Positions 1 to 5,978 of a stretch of 6,419 nt of DNA are shown here, piece by piece. The DNA is taken from NCBI GenBank assembly GCA_013042165.1, contig JABDQT010000286.1, positions 1 to 6,419 of the forward strand. The letters are read 5' to 3'. The translations under genes were made by a program, and so were the position numbers. Each line of letters opens with the position of its first letter. Positions within the stretch are counted from its first letter, which is position 1. The stretch is from Kiritimatiellales bacterium. GTDB lineage: Bacteria; Verrucomicrobiota; Kiritimatiellia; Kiritimatiellales; Pontiellaceae. Below the pieces are notes generated by a model. The model was given only the letters and a program-made list of their open reading frames with translations, ran no database searches and was not told the DNA's origin.

Positions 1-236
<236 letters not shown>

Positions 237-238
237 CC

Positions 239-245
239 AAGGAGG
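239..245 (+). promoter_or_regulatory. Ribosome binding site that sets the start of the YhcH-family gene
   Basis: The sequence AAGGAGG is a near-perfect SD. It abuts the ATG at 246 directly, with no spacer, but stands 6 nt ahead of the ATG at 252. The normal spacing favours 252 as the real start. The resulting N-terminus, MILDTLQNAVKY, also fits the family pattern. Confidence 0.8.
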
Positions 246-251
246 ATGAGC

Positions 252-698
252 ATGATACTGGATACGTTGCAGAACGCGGTGAAATATACAGGGATGAGCT
301 CCAGCTTGTCGGATGCGTTTGGTTTTCTTGAACAACCGGGCCTGTCCGATCTGGAGGATGGACGCCATGCGATTGCCGGCGATCGCATCTATGCCATCGT
401 TGCCCACGAAAACGGCCGGCCGGCGGAAGAGGCGCTGCTGGAAGGGCACCGGAAATATATCGATGTGCAATATGTGATCAGCGGCGACGAGTCAATGGGC
501 TGGTGCCCGCGCGAAGGCCTGAAAAATGCGACCGACTATGATGCCGATAAGGATCTCGAGTTTTTCGAGGGGGAACCGGAGAGCATGGTGCATGTGCCGC
601 CGGGGTCGTTCGTGGTATTCATGCCGACCGATGCGCACCTGCCGCTGATTGGCAACGGGCCGATCCACAAGGTGGTCGTGAAGGTGGCGGTGGGGTAA
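252..698 (+). CDS. YhcH/YjgK/YiaL family protein (cupin-like, EbgC/TabA-related)
   Basis: This gene encodes a 148-residue protein, close to the usual family length of about 150. Family hallmarks are the N-terminal MILDTL, the core block GHRKYIDVQYVISGDE (residues 65-80), EFFEGEPE (103-110), and a C-terminal block with MPTDAHLP (124-131) and HKVVVKV (139-145). The family forms a jelly-roll, cupin-like fold with a metal site. His66, Asp71 or Glu80 and His129 are in the regions expected to supply ligands; this is inferred from family knowledge. Members include EbgC (a beta-galactosidase subunit) and TabA (a biofilm-linked protein), and several sit in sialic acid or sugar operons. The exact reaction is unsettled, so no substrate is claimed. 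There is no signal peptide, so it is likely cytoplasmic. The start at 252 is chosen over the ATG at 246 because of SD spacing. Its neighbour is ligA, which gives no sugar-pathway clue. Confidence 0.88.
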   Translation: MILDTLQNAVKYTGMSSSLSDAFGFLEQPGLSDLEDGRHAIAGDRIYAIVAHENGRPAEEALLEGHRKYIDVQYVISGDESMGWCPREGLKNATDYDADKDLEFFEGEPESMVHVPPGSFVVFMPTDAHLPLIGNGPIHKVVVKVAVG

Positions 699-703
699 AA
701 GCA

Positions 704-745
704 GGCATGAGGCATCAGGCATCAGGCATCAGGCATCAGGCACGG
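704..745. repeat. Heptanucleotide tandem repeat, unit GGCATCA
   Basis: Six consecutive 7-nt units lie between the convergent genes: GGCATGA, four exact copies of GGCATCA (711-738), and a degenerate GGCACGG. The array begins 5 nt after the stop codon of the YhcH-family gene. It has no dyad symmetry, so it is not a terminator hairpin. Such arrays arise and change length by replication slippage; function unknown. Confidence 0.92.
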
Positions 746-762
746 AAGTTATGAGCTATACC

Positions 763-792
763 TACTTAAAACCTAACACTTAATACTTAGAA
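763..792. repeat. Degenerate AT-rich heptamer array, unit close to NACTTAA
   Basis: Read from 763 in steps of seven, the sequence gives TACTTAA, AACCTAA, CACTTAA and TACTTAG, then fades into AACTCTC at the bamA stop codon. The period is 7, as in the GGCATCA array 18 nt away, but the unit is unrelated in composition. The stretch is markedly AT-rich against its surroundings and holds stop codons in several + strand frames. No hairpin with a T-run is seen, so it is not an obvious intrinsic terminator for either converging gene. Confidence 0.65.
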
Positions 793-796
793 CTCT

Positions 797-3115
797 CTAA
801 AAGCTGTGCCCGATCAGGAAGTTGAAGCGGCCCTTGCCATCCTGAAATTCGTCATAGTTCAAGGGCCACGCATAATCCAGGCTTAACGGGAAACCGGGAA
901 TGTTGAGCCGGAGTCCGATGCCCCAGTTGTCGCTGAACGCGGAGGGGTTGAAGTCCCAGGAGTTTTCATTCACAAAACCCCAGTCGTAGAATGCCGCACC
1001 GCGGATTTGGCTCCACAGCGGAAAGGTCAGTTCGGCGGAGGCATAGGCCGAACTGTTGCCCCCGATCGCGGTTCCGGTTAAGTCCTTGGGCCCCACATCG
1101 CGGTATTCGAAGCCGCGCAAGGTATAGGAGCCGCCAACGAACAGCCGATCGAAGATGGGCACACCGTCGCCGATTGACGCAGGGTTGGCCTGGGCCGCAT
1201 CCTTGCTATCTCCATACGCTTCGACCGCCTCCAGCTGCCCGCGCAGATTAAAGATCAGCCCGCCGGGCAGGTCCCAATACTGCGTGGTTCTTGCGCGCGC
1301 GCCAAAGATGTCGGTTTCGCCGCCCATCGGGCCGCCGGCCACATGCGGGGAAAGCGTGGTTTTGTTGCCGCGCGAGGGGTTGAAGAAACGATCGCGCGTG
1401 TCAAACGACCAGGTAAAGTCCAGGCCGGACTTGAGTCGTTGGCCCTCTTCATTCTTGATCGCATCAGAGGCGGAGTCCGCCACATCGAACACATCGAACT
1501 GCTCCAGCGAATAGGCCAGGTTGCCGCGGGTGAATTGGGAAAAGGGTTTGCCCAGCGACAGGCGGCCCCCATCGGTGCTCTGCTCATAGGCATCGGAAAA
1601 ATAGCGTGCTTCGCGATGGAACAGATCGGCCCCAAAGGAGAGCTTGCGCCTCAAGAACCACGGCTCCACGAAGGATACATCAACGTCGTTGCGCTCGGTA
1701 CCAAGCTGCGCACGAACCTTGAACTTCTGGCCCGCCCCGATAGGCGGCCAGGTTTTCCAGTTAAAGTTTCCCTGCGACAGCTCGATATAGCTGACCAGCG
1801 CATCCACACTCGAAAATCCAAGCCCTGCGGCAAACTGCCCGGTCGGCTTCTCTTTGACCTGCACATCAATGTCATAGGTTTCGGTGCCGTTGACCGGCAC
1901 GGGCGTCATGATGACATACTCGAAAAAATTAAGATTGCGCAGAATGTTTTCGGAGGCCTTGAGCTGGCTGCGGTTATACCGCTCGCCGGGATACATGATC
2001 AGCTCGCGGCGGATCACCTTGTCCAGCGTGCGCTCGTTGCCGCTGATGTTGATGCTGCCGATATAACCAATCGTCCCTTCCACAACCTCATAATCAATGT
2101 CCACCACACCGGTATCGGCATTGGCATTATAGATCGGGCGGACGATCGTGCGCACATAACCGCGGTTCCCGTAATACGCACGGATGCTTTCGCTGCCCGA
2201 CTCGATGTTCGCATAGGCGGCGATGTCGCCCCGCCGGAGGCGGACCACCCGTCGCACCTGGTCGGGCTCATACTCCCTCACGCCCGACAGGGATACATCG
2301 CCGATGCGATAGCGCTGCCCTTCGCTGACGGTGTAGGTCAGCTCCGCCCGCTTTGGCCGGGCATCGTCGAGCAGCGGCTCGGAGACCTGGACATCCAGGA
2401 AACCATTGTTCATGTATAACGATTTGATGGCAAACACATCCGCATCGGCCACTTCCGCCTTGTACTTGCCGGAGCCTGAAATGAAGGAGTGCCAGCGCTT
2501 CTGTTTTTGCTGGATCACTTTCTTGAGCTTGCCGTCATCAATCAGGTCGTTCCCTTCAAACTCAATCCTTTTGATGCCCAGCTTGCGGCCTTCATCAATG
2601 CGGTAGGTCACATCCACGGTGCCCAGCTCTTCGTTCACCTTCGAGGTCCAGTCCACCTTCACCCGGGGATACCAGAAATCCGAATAGTATTCCCGGATCT
2701 TCACGGCGGCCTGCTCGAAGGCGGCGTCATCGGCAAACTGGCCGATCATGAGTTCGGATTTGGTGCGCACCTTTTCACCGCTCTTCCGCCCGCCGATGAT
2801 TTCGATGCGCCGAAGGCGATATTTTGCCACGACCGTATAGACCAGCACGACACCACCGTCAACGATCTCCATGCGGGCATCCACATACGAAAACCGATCC
2901 GATTCCCGCATGCGGTTCACATCCACCGCGATCGATGAAATGATGGTTTCGCGGTCGGGCACCTCTTCGCCGACCGTGAATGAGGTGAAGGCCGCGACCG
3001 AACTGATGTCGTAGGAGTCGCCCGTCTGATTGACAATGCGAATGTCTTTGATCGTCTCCGACCATGCCGGAAGCACGGCTGTTGCAAGGATAAGCAGGAA
3101 GAGGACTTTTTTCAT
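797..3115 (-). CDS. bamA: Outer membrane protein assembly factor BamA (Omp85 family)
   Basis: BamA is the core of the machine that folds and inserts beta-barrel proteins into the outer membrane. The protein has 772 residues, near the usual 750-810. A signal peptide occupies residues 1-19 (MKKVLFLLILATAVLPAWS, likely cleaved after Ser19). Five POTRA domains follow at roughly 22-98, 100-175, 178-265, 268-347 and 350-423. The barrel runs from about 426 to the end. Within it are the conserved FDTRDRFFNPSRG (571-583), the loop-6 motif LRGF (666-669), and a final strand ending in Phe772, the usual beta-signal terminus. The open frame extends 24 codons upstream, into the end of dnaB, but the ATG at 3115 is chosen because it alone places the signal peptide at the N-terminus. 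No clear SD precedes it; the 22-nt gap after dnaB suggests coupling or reinitiation. TamA and other Omp85 proteins are less likely given five POTRAs. Confidence 0.95.
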   Translation of the reverse strand: MKKVLFLLILATAVLPAWSETIKDIRIVNQTGDSYDISSVAAFTSFTVGEEVPDRETIISSIAVDVNRMRESDRFSYVDARMEIVDGGVVLVYTVVAKYRLRRIEIIGGRKSGEKVRTKSELMIGQFADDAAFEQAAVKIREYYSDFWYPRVKVDWTSKVNEELGTVDVTYRIDEGRKLGIKRIEFEGNDLIDDGKLKKVIQQKQKRWHSFISGSGKYKAEVADADVFAIKSLYMNNGFLDVQVSEPLLDDARPKRAELTYTVSEGQRYRIGDVSLSGVREYEPDQVRRVVRLRRGDIAAYANIESGSESIRAYYGNRGYVRTIVRPIYNANADTGVVDIDYEVVEGTIGYIGSINISGNERTLDKVIRRELIMYPGERYNRSQLKASENILRNLNFFEYVIMTPVPVNGTETYDIDVQVKEKPTGQFAAGLGFSSVDALVSYIELSQGNFNWKTWPPIGAGQKFKVRAQLGTERNDVDVSFVEPWFLRRKLSFGADLFHREARYFSDAYEQSTDGGRLSLGKPFSQFTRGNLAYSLEQFDVFDVADSASDAIKNEEGQRLKSGLDFTWSFDTRDRFFNPSRGNKTTLSPHVAGGPMGGETDIFGARARTTQYWDLPGGLIFNLRGQLEAVEAYGDSKDAAQANPASIGDGVPIFDRLFVGGSYTLRGFEYRDVGPKDLTGTAIGGNSSAYASAELTFPLWSQIRGAAFYDWGFVNENSWDFNPSAFSDNWGIGLRLNIPGFPLSLDYAWPLNYDEFQDGKGRFNFLIGHSF

Positions 3116-3137
3116 AAACAGCAACTTGGGTTGGCCA

Positions 3138-4526
3138 TCAGTCGTCGATGGGGGTGTATTCATCCTCGCGCTCATCGCGATCTTCAAAGCGGGTGTATTC
3201 CTTGATGAAATTCATTTTCACTTCGCCGACGGCGCCGTGGCGGTATTTGGCCACATCGACGATGGCCGAGATGTCGTCGTTGCGCTCATCGCCCTCCTTG
3301 TAATAGCCGCCGCGGTAGAGCAGCAGCACGACGTCGGCATCCTGCTCGATGGCACCGGAATCGCGCAGGTCGGAGAGTTTAGGGCGGTTATCCCCGCCGC
3401 GCTGCTCGGTGGCGCGGCTCAACTGGCTGAGTACGATCACCGGCACATTCAGCTCTTTCGCCATGGCCTTGACTGCACCGGAAATGGCCATGGTTTCGCG
3501 TTGGCGGCCATCGCGGGAAAACTTGGAATAGTTCATCAGCTGCAGATAGTCGATGACGATCAGTTCAATGCCATAGCGTCGTTTCATCCGGCGGGCGCGC
3601 GAGCGCAGCTCGACCGCTTCCAGTCCGGGCGTGTCGTCAATATAGAGCTTGGCTTTCGACAGCCGGTCGACGGAGGCCGTCAGCTGCGCGTGCTCGCTGG
3701 GCGTCAGCCTGCGCCCCTTGATGCGGTGGGCGGGAATACGCGCATTGCTGAACAGCATGCGCTTGACCAGCTGCTCGCGCGACATTTCGAGGCTGAACAC
3801 GCCGACCGGAACCCCCTGTTCCGCAAGGTGCCCCAGCGCCGCGTTTTCAGCAATGTTGAGCGCGAGCGAGGTTTTGCCCATGGCCGGACGGGCGGCGAGT
3901 ACGATCATGTCGGTTTTATGCAGGCCGCCCAGACGCTCGTTTAATCCCATGTAGCCGGTGGTGACGCCCGTGAGCAACTGGTTCGGATCGGTGTTTTCGA
4001 TATCGGTGAAGGCGGCTTTGATCGAGTCTTTCCAGTCGGGGATGTCATCGGAGCCGTGCTCGGAAAGTTTGAAGAGCGATTCCTCGGCCTGGCTGAGCAG
4101 CAGCGAGGCATCTTCCATTCCCTGATAGGCCTGATCGATGTTTTCGGACGAAACGTCGATCAGCCGCCGGTAAAGATATTTTTCGAGAACGATGTCGCAG
4201 TAATACTCGACATGCGCATCGACGAGCGTGCTGTCCTGCAGCTCGACGAGATAGTCGTAGCCGCCGACCTTCTCGAGGGCACTGCGATCCCGGAGCCACT
4301 GCGCGATGGTGATGGCATCCATGGGCACATTGGCCTGGGTCATGTCCACCACATGCTCAAACAGGGTCTGGTGGCGGCGGTCGTAAAACGCACTGCTGCT
4401 CAGACGCTTGGCCAGGCATTTGTCGATCGCGCCGACCGGATCGAGCAGAATGGAACCTAAAACCCCCCGCTCCGCCTCATCGGCGCACGGGGGGATTCTC
4501 AGGCCAGCTGCATCCACAGGGCTCAT
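3138..4526 (-). CDS. dnaB: Replicative DNA helicase DnaB
   Basis: DnaB is the hexameric 5'-3' helicase that unwinds DNA at the replication fork and contacts primase. The protein has 462 residues, normal for the family. The N-terminal helical domain begins with RIPP..DEAERGVLGSILLDP (10-30) and runs to about 110. A linker follows, then the RecA-like ATPase domain from about 185. Walker A is RPAMGKTS (213-220, Lys218 and Thr219). SLEMS (245-249) carries the catalytic Glu247. Walker B is LIVIDYLQLM (322-331, Asp326). The DNA-binding and subunit-contact block LSQLSRATE..RPKLSDLRDSGAIEQDAD spans 367-398. The K-Y-R-H-G segment (Lys427, Arg429) supplies the arginine finger. The C-terminus is a strongly acidic tail (447-462). 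No intein or frameshift is present. The ATG overlaps the rplI stop as ATGA, pointing to translational coupling; the order rplI-dnaB is widespread in bacteria. A GC-rich stem-loop lies within codons 11-22. Confidence 0.97.
   Translation of the reverse strand: MSPVDAAGLRIPPCADEAERGVLGSILLDPVGAIDKCLAKRLSSSAFYDRRHQTLFEHVVDMTQANVPMDAITIAQWLRDRSALEKVGGYDYLVELQDSTLVDAHVEYYCDIVLEKYLYRRLIDVSSENIDQAYQGMEDASLLLSQAEESLFKLSEHGSDDIPDWKDSIKAAFTDIENTDPNQLLTGVTTGYMGLNERLGGLHKTDMIVLAARPAMGKTSLALNIAENAALGHLAEQGVPVGVFSLEMSREQLVKRMLFSNARIPAHRIKGRRLTPSEHAQLTASVDRLSKAKLYIDDTPGLEAVELRSRARRMKRRYGIELIVIDYLQLMNYSKFSRDGRQRETMAISGAVKAMAKELNVPVIVLSQLSRATEQRGGDNRPKLSDLRDSGAIEQDADVVLLLYRGGYYKEGDERNDDISAIVDVAKYRHGAVGEVKMNFIKEYTRFEDRDEREDEYTPIDD
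4459..4494 (-). promoter_or_regulatory. Stem-loop with T-run inside the start of dnaB (possible attenuator)
   Basis: On the coding (minus) strand a 7-bp perfect stem, CCCCCCG (4488-4494) with CGGGGGG (4463-4469), encloses a 2x3 internal loop. An inner 4-bp stem follows, CGCC (4482-4485) with GGCG (4473-4476), closed by a GATGA loop. Four T's (4459-4462) come straight after the stem. This has the outline of a weak intrinsic terminator. The T-run is short, and the same bases encode conserved DnaB residues, so regulation is an inference only. Confidence 0.35.
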
Positions 4527-4975
4527 TTATCTTCTACGATCCAAACCTTGAGTGTACCGGTGACTTCGGGATGGAGCTTGATGGCTACATCAAACACGCC
4601 CAGCTCATGCAGCGGGGCCGGAAGGACCACCTTGTTGCGGTCAATCACGAGATTCTGCTCGGCCAGCTTTTCGAGGATCTGCGGAATGCCAACGGATCCG
4701 AACATCTTGCCCGTTTCGCCGATCTTGGCGGCAATGGTGCATTCGATGCCTTCGATTTTCTTGACCAGCTCCTCTGCGGCCGCCTTTTCTTTCTCAAGCT
4801 GCGCGAGACGCTCCGTGCGCTTCTTTTCGATCTGGCGCTTCTTGCCTTCGGTTACTTCCGTGGCATAGCCCTTGGGGAAAAGAAAGTTACGGGCATAGCC
4901 ATCGGCCACCTTGACCACATCGCCTTCAATACCGAGGCCTTCGACCTGGTCCATCAATAAAACTTCAACCGCCAT
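4523..4975 (-). CDS. rplI: Large-subunit ribosomal protein bL9
   Basis: L9 binds 23S rRNA near the base of the L1 stalk and helps keep the reading frame. The 150-residue protein matches the family length. The N-terminal RNA-binding domain (1-50) carries the signature GDVVKVADGYARNFLFPKGYA (18-38). A long charged connecting helix follows (about 44-75, rich in Lys and Glu). The C-terminal domain (about 76-150) contains KMFGSVG (90-96) and a conserved FDVAIKLHPEV segment (128-138). An SD, AAGGAG at 4982-4987, stands 6 nt before the ATG. The stop codon overlaps the dnaB start by 4 nt, and the gene begins 16 nt after rpsR. Nothing is unusual in it apart from Ala at position 2. Confidence 0.97.
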   Translation of the reverse strand: MAVEVLLMDQVEGLGIEGDVVKVADGYARNFLFPKGYATEVTEGKKRQIEKKRTERLAQLEKEKAAAEELVKKIEGIECTIAAKIGETGKMFGSVGIPQILEKLAEQNLVIDRNKVVLPAPLHELGVFDVAIKLHPEVTGTLKVWIVEDK

Positions 4976-4991
4976 TTGGGACTCCTTTTCC

Positions 4992-5207
4992 TTAGCGTAC
5001 CAGACCCATCACGCGTGCACGGCGGATGGCTTTTTTGATCTGGCGCTGCTGCTGAGCATTGGCGCCCGTGATACGGCCGGGCAGAATCTTGCCGCGGTCG
5101 GTCATGAACTTTTTGAGAAGCTCGGCATCCTTGTAATCGATCGAGGTCACTCCACGCAGGAGCTCCGGATCGCGCTTGTAATCATCTCTATCTCTACTAC
5201 GTCGCAT
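4992..5207 (-). CDS. rpsR: Small-subunit ribosomal protein bS18
   Basis: S18 is a 16S rRNA-binding protein that pairs with S6 on the platform of the 30S subunit. The 71-residue protein has the family core: a basic N-terminus, [19 protein letters not shown] (23-41), PGRITG (43-48), and the closing [19 protein letters not shown]. It contains no cysteine, so it is a zinc-independent form. An SD, AAAGGA at 5215-5220, lies 7 nt before the ATG. The gene sits between ssb (15 nt upstream) and rplI (16 nt downstream), the standard position in rpsF-ssb-rpsR operons, which places it with its binding partner S6. Confidence 0.97.
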   Translation of the reverse strand: MRRSRDRDDYKRDPELLRGVTSIDYKDAELLKKFMTDRGKILPGRITGANAQQQRQIKKAIRRARVMGLVR

Positions 5208-5222
5208 CGTTATATCCTTTCT

Positions 5223-5648
5223 CTAAAACGGTACATCATCGTCATCTTCAGCCGCCGGCGGGCTTTCCGGTTGCGGCGCGGTCGAAGCCGGTGCCGCCGC
5301 ATACTCGGTACTCTTGCCCGGCGTCCCCAGAAACTGGACACGGTCGGCACGCACGCGCAGCTTGCTGCGCTTTTCGCCCTGCTGGCTTTCCCACTGATCG
5401 AGCTGCAGCCGGCCTTCCACAAAAACCGGAGATCCCTTGTGCAGGTATTCGGCCGAAGTCTCGGCCTGGCGTCCCCACACCACCACATCCACAAAGCAGG
5501 TCTGTTCAACCGTTTCGCCCGCCTTGTTTTTGAAGTTCTCGTTGATGGCCAATCCCAGATCGGCCACGGCGGTTCCCGACGGCGTGTACCGGATTTCCGG
5601 ATTGCGCGTCAGGTTGCCCATCAACAGGACCCGATTGTAGCTGGCCAT
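5223..5648 (-). CDS. ssb: Single-stranded DNA-binding protein
   Basis: SSB coats single-stranded DNA during replication, repair and recombination and recruits partner proteins through its C-terminal tip. The protein has 141 residues. The OB fold spans about 1-110, starting YNRVLLMGNLTRNPEIRYT. Aromatic DNA-stacking positions are Phe39, Phe52, Trp58 and Trp86, aligning by eye with E. coli Trp40, Trp54, Phe60 and Trp88. The flexible linker (about 111-134) is short and rich in Ala and Pro. The acidic tip DDDDVPF matches the canonical DDDIPF. An SD, AGGAGG at 5656-5661, inside the end of rpsF, is 7 nt ahead of the ATG; only 2 nt separate the two genes. It is complete SSB rather than PriB, because the linker and acidic tip are present. 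Confidence 0.97.
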   Translation of the reverse strand: MASYNRVLLMGNLTRNPEIRYTPSGTAVADLGLAINENFKNKAGETVEQTCFVDVVVWGRQAETSAEYLHKGSPVFVEGRLQLDQWESQQGEKRSKLRVRADRVQFLGTPGKSTEYAAAPASTAPQPESPPAAEDDDDVPF

Positions 5649-5650
5649 GA

Positions 5651-5962
5651 CTAAGCCTCCTGCTCGACTTCCACTCCACTGGATTCAACAAACTGATGCC
5701 GGAACACATTGGTGGTCAACTTCAGACGGGCCTTGAACGCGTCAAGCTGGGCACCTTCAACCCGGAACATCATCACAACATAAAGACCGGCCTTCTGCTT
5801 CTTGAGCGGGCGGGCAAACGTCTTCTTTCCCATGCGGGTGGTGCTTTCAATGGAGCCCCCCAGCTTTTCGAGTTCTTCCTTCACGTGGGCAATCGCCTGA
5901 TCGAGACCTTCCTCGTCCAGCAGCTCCGGAAAGATGAACAATCCTTCGTACAGTGTATTCAA
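5651..5962 (-). CDS. rpsF: Small-subunit ribosomal protein bS6, TTG start
   Basis: S6 binds S18 and the central domain of 16S rRNA in the 30S platform. The 103-residue protein fits the family: LYEGLFIFPELLDEEGL at the N-terminus (4-20), a central MGKKTFARPLKKQKAGLYV (44-62) and a C-terminal strand ending TTNVFRHQFVE (83-93). It closes with an acidic tail. There is no in-frame ATG near the expected start; the start codon is TTG at 5960-5962, supported by an SD 7 nt upstream. The gene follows pth by 16 nt and leads the rpsF-ssb-rpsR-rplI cluster. In many bacteria the S6:S18 complex binds an rpsF leader to repress the operon. The 16-nt gap here leaves no room for such a leader between pth and rpsF; it would have to overlap pth coding sequence. 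Confidence 0.96.
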   Translation of the reverse strand: MNTLYEGLFIFPELLDEEGLDQAIAHVKEELEKLGGSIESTTRMGKKTFARPLKKQKAGLYVVMMFRVEGAQLDAFKARLKLTTNVFRHQFVESSGVEVEQEA

Positions 5963-5969
5963 TGTATTT

Positions 5970-5975
5970 CTCCTT
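5970..5975 (-). promoter_or_regulatory. Ribosome binding site that sets the TTG start of rpsF
   Basis: On the minus strand AAGGAG lies 7 nt before TTG at 5960-5962. No ATG or GTG occurs in frame within a suitable distance, and the TTG gives an N-terminus of normal S6 length, so this site decides the start. Confidence 0.8.
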
Positions 5976-5978
5976 GGC

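Noticed and set aside
246..251. ATG at 246 as the start of the YhcH-family gene
   Set aside because: It touches the SD with no spacer; the ATG at 252 has a 6-nt spacer and gives the family-like N-terminus.
413..422. 10-bp palindrome CGGCCGGCCG inside the YhcH-family gene
   Set aside because: Short GC palindromes are expected in GC-rich coding DNA; there is no loop, T-run or second copy to suggest a function.
699..796. Possible intrinsic terminator between the converging genes
   Set aside because: No inverted repeat followed by a T-run was found on either strand; the space is taken up by direct repeats.
1343..2419. Long open frame (358 codons) on the + strand, antisense to bamA
   Set aside because: It is in exact codon register with bamA, so it stays open simply because bamA avoids TTA, CTA and TCA codons. 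The product is low-complexity shadow sequence with no recognisable domain.
3116..3187. A 24-residue N-terminal extension of bamA
   Set aside because: It would bury the signal peptide behind a long polar stretch and overlap dnaB; the MKK start at 3115 gives a standard signal peptide.
3030..3944. Open frame (304 codons) on the + strand, antisense to dnaB
   Set aside because: Same cause: it is in codon register with dnaB and mirrors its codon bias. It has no SD and no family resemblance.
4911..5654. Open frame (247 codons) on the + strand, crossing rplI, rpsR and ssb
   Set aside because: It runs antisense through three well-supported conserved genes and their spacers, and its translation resembles no known protein.
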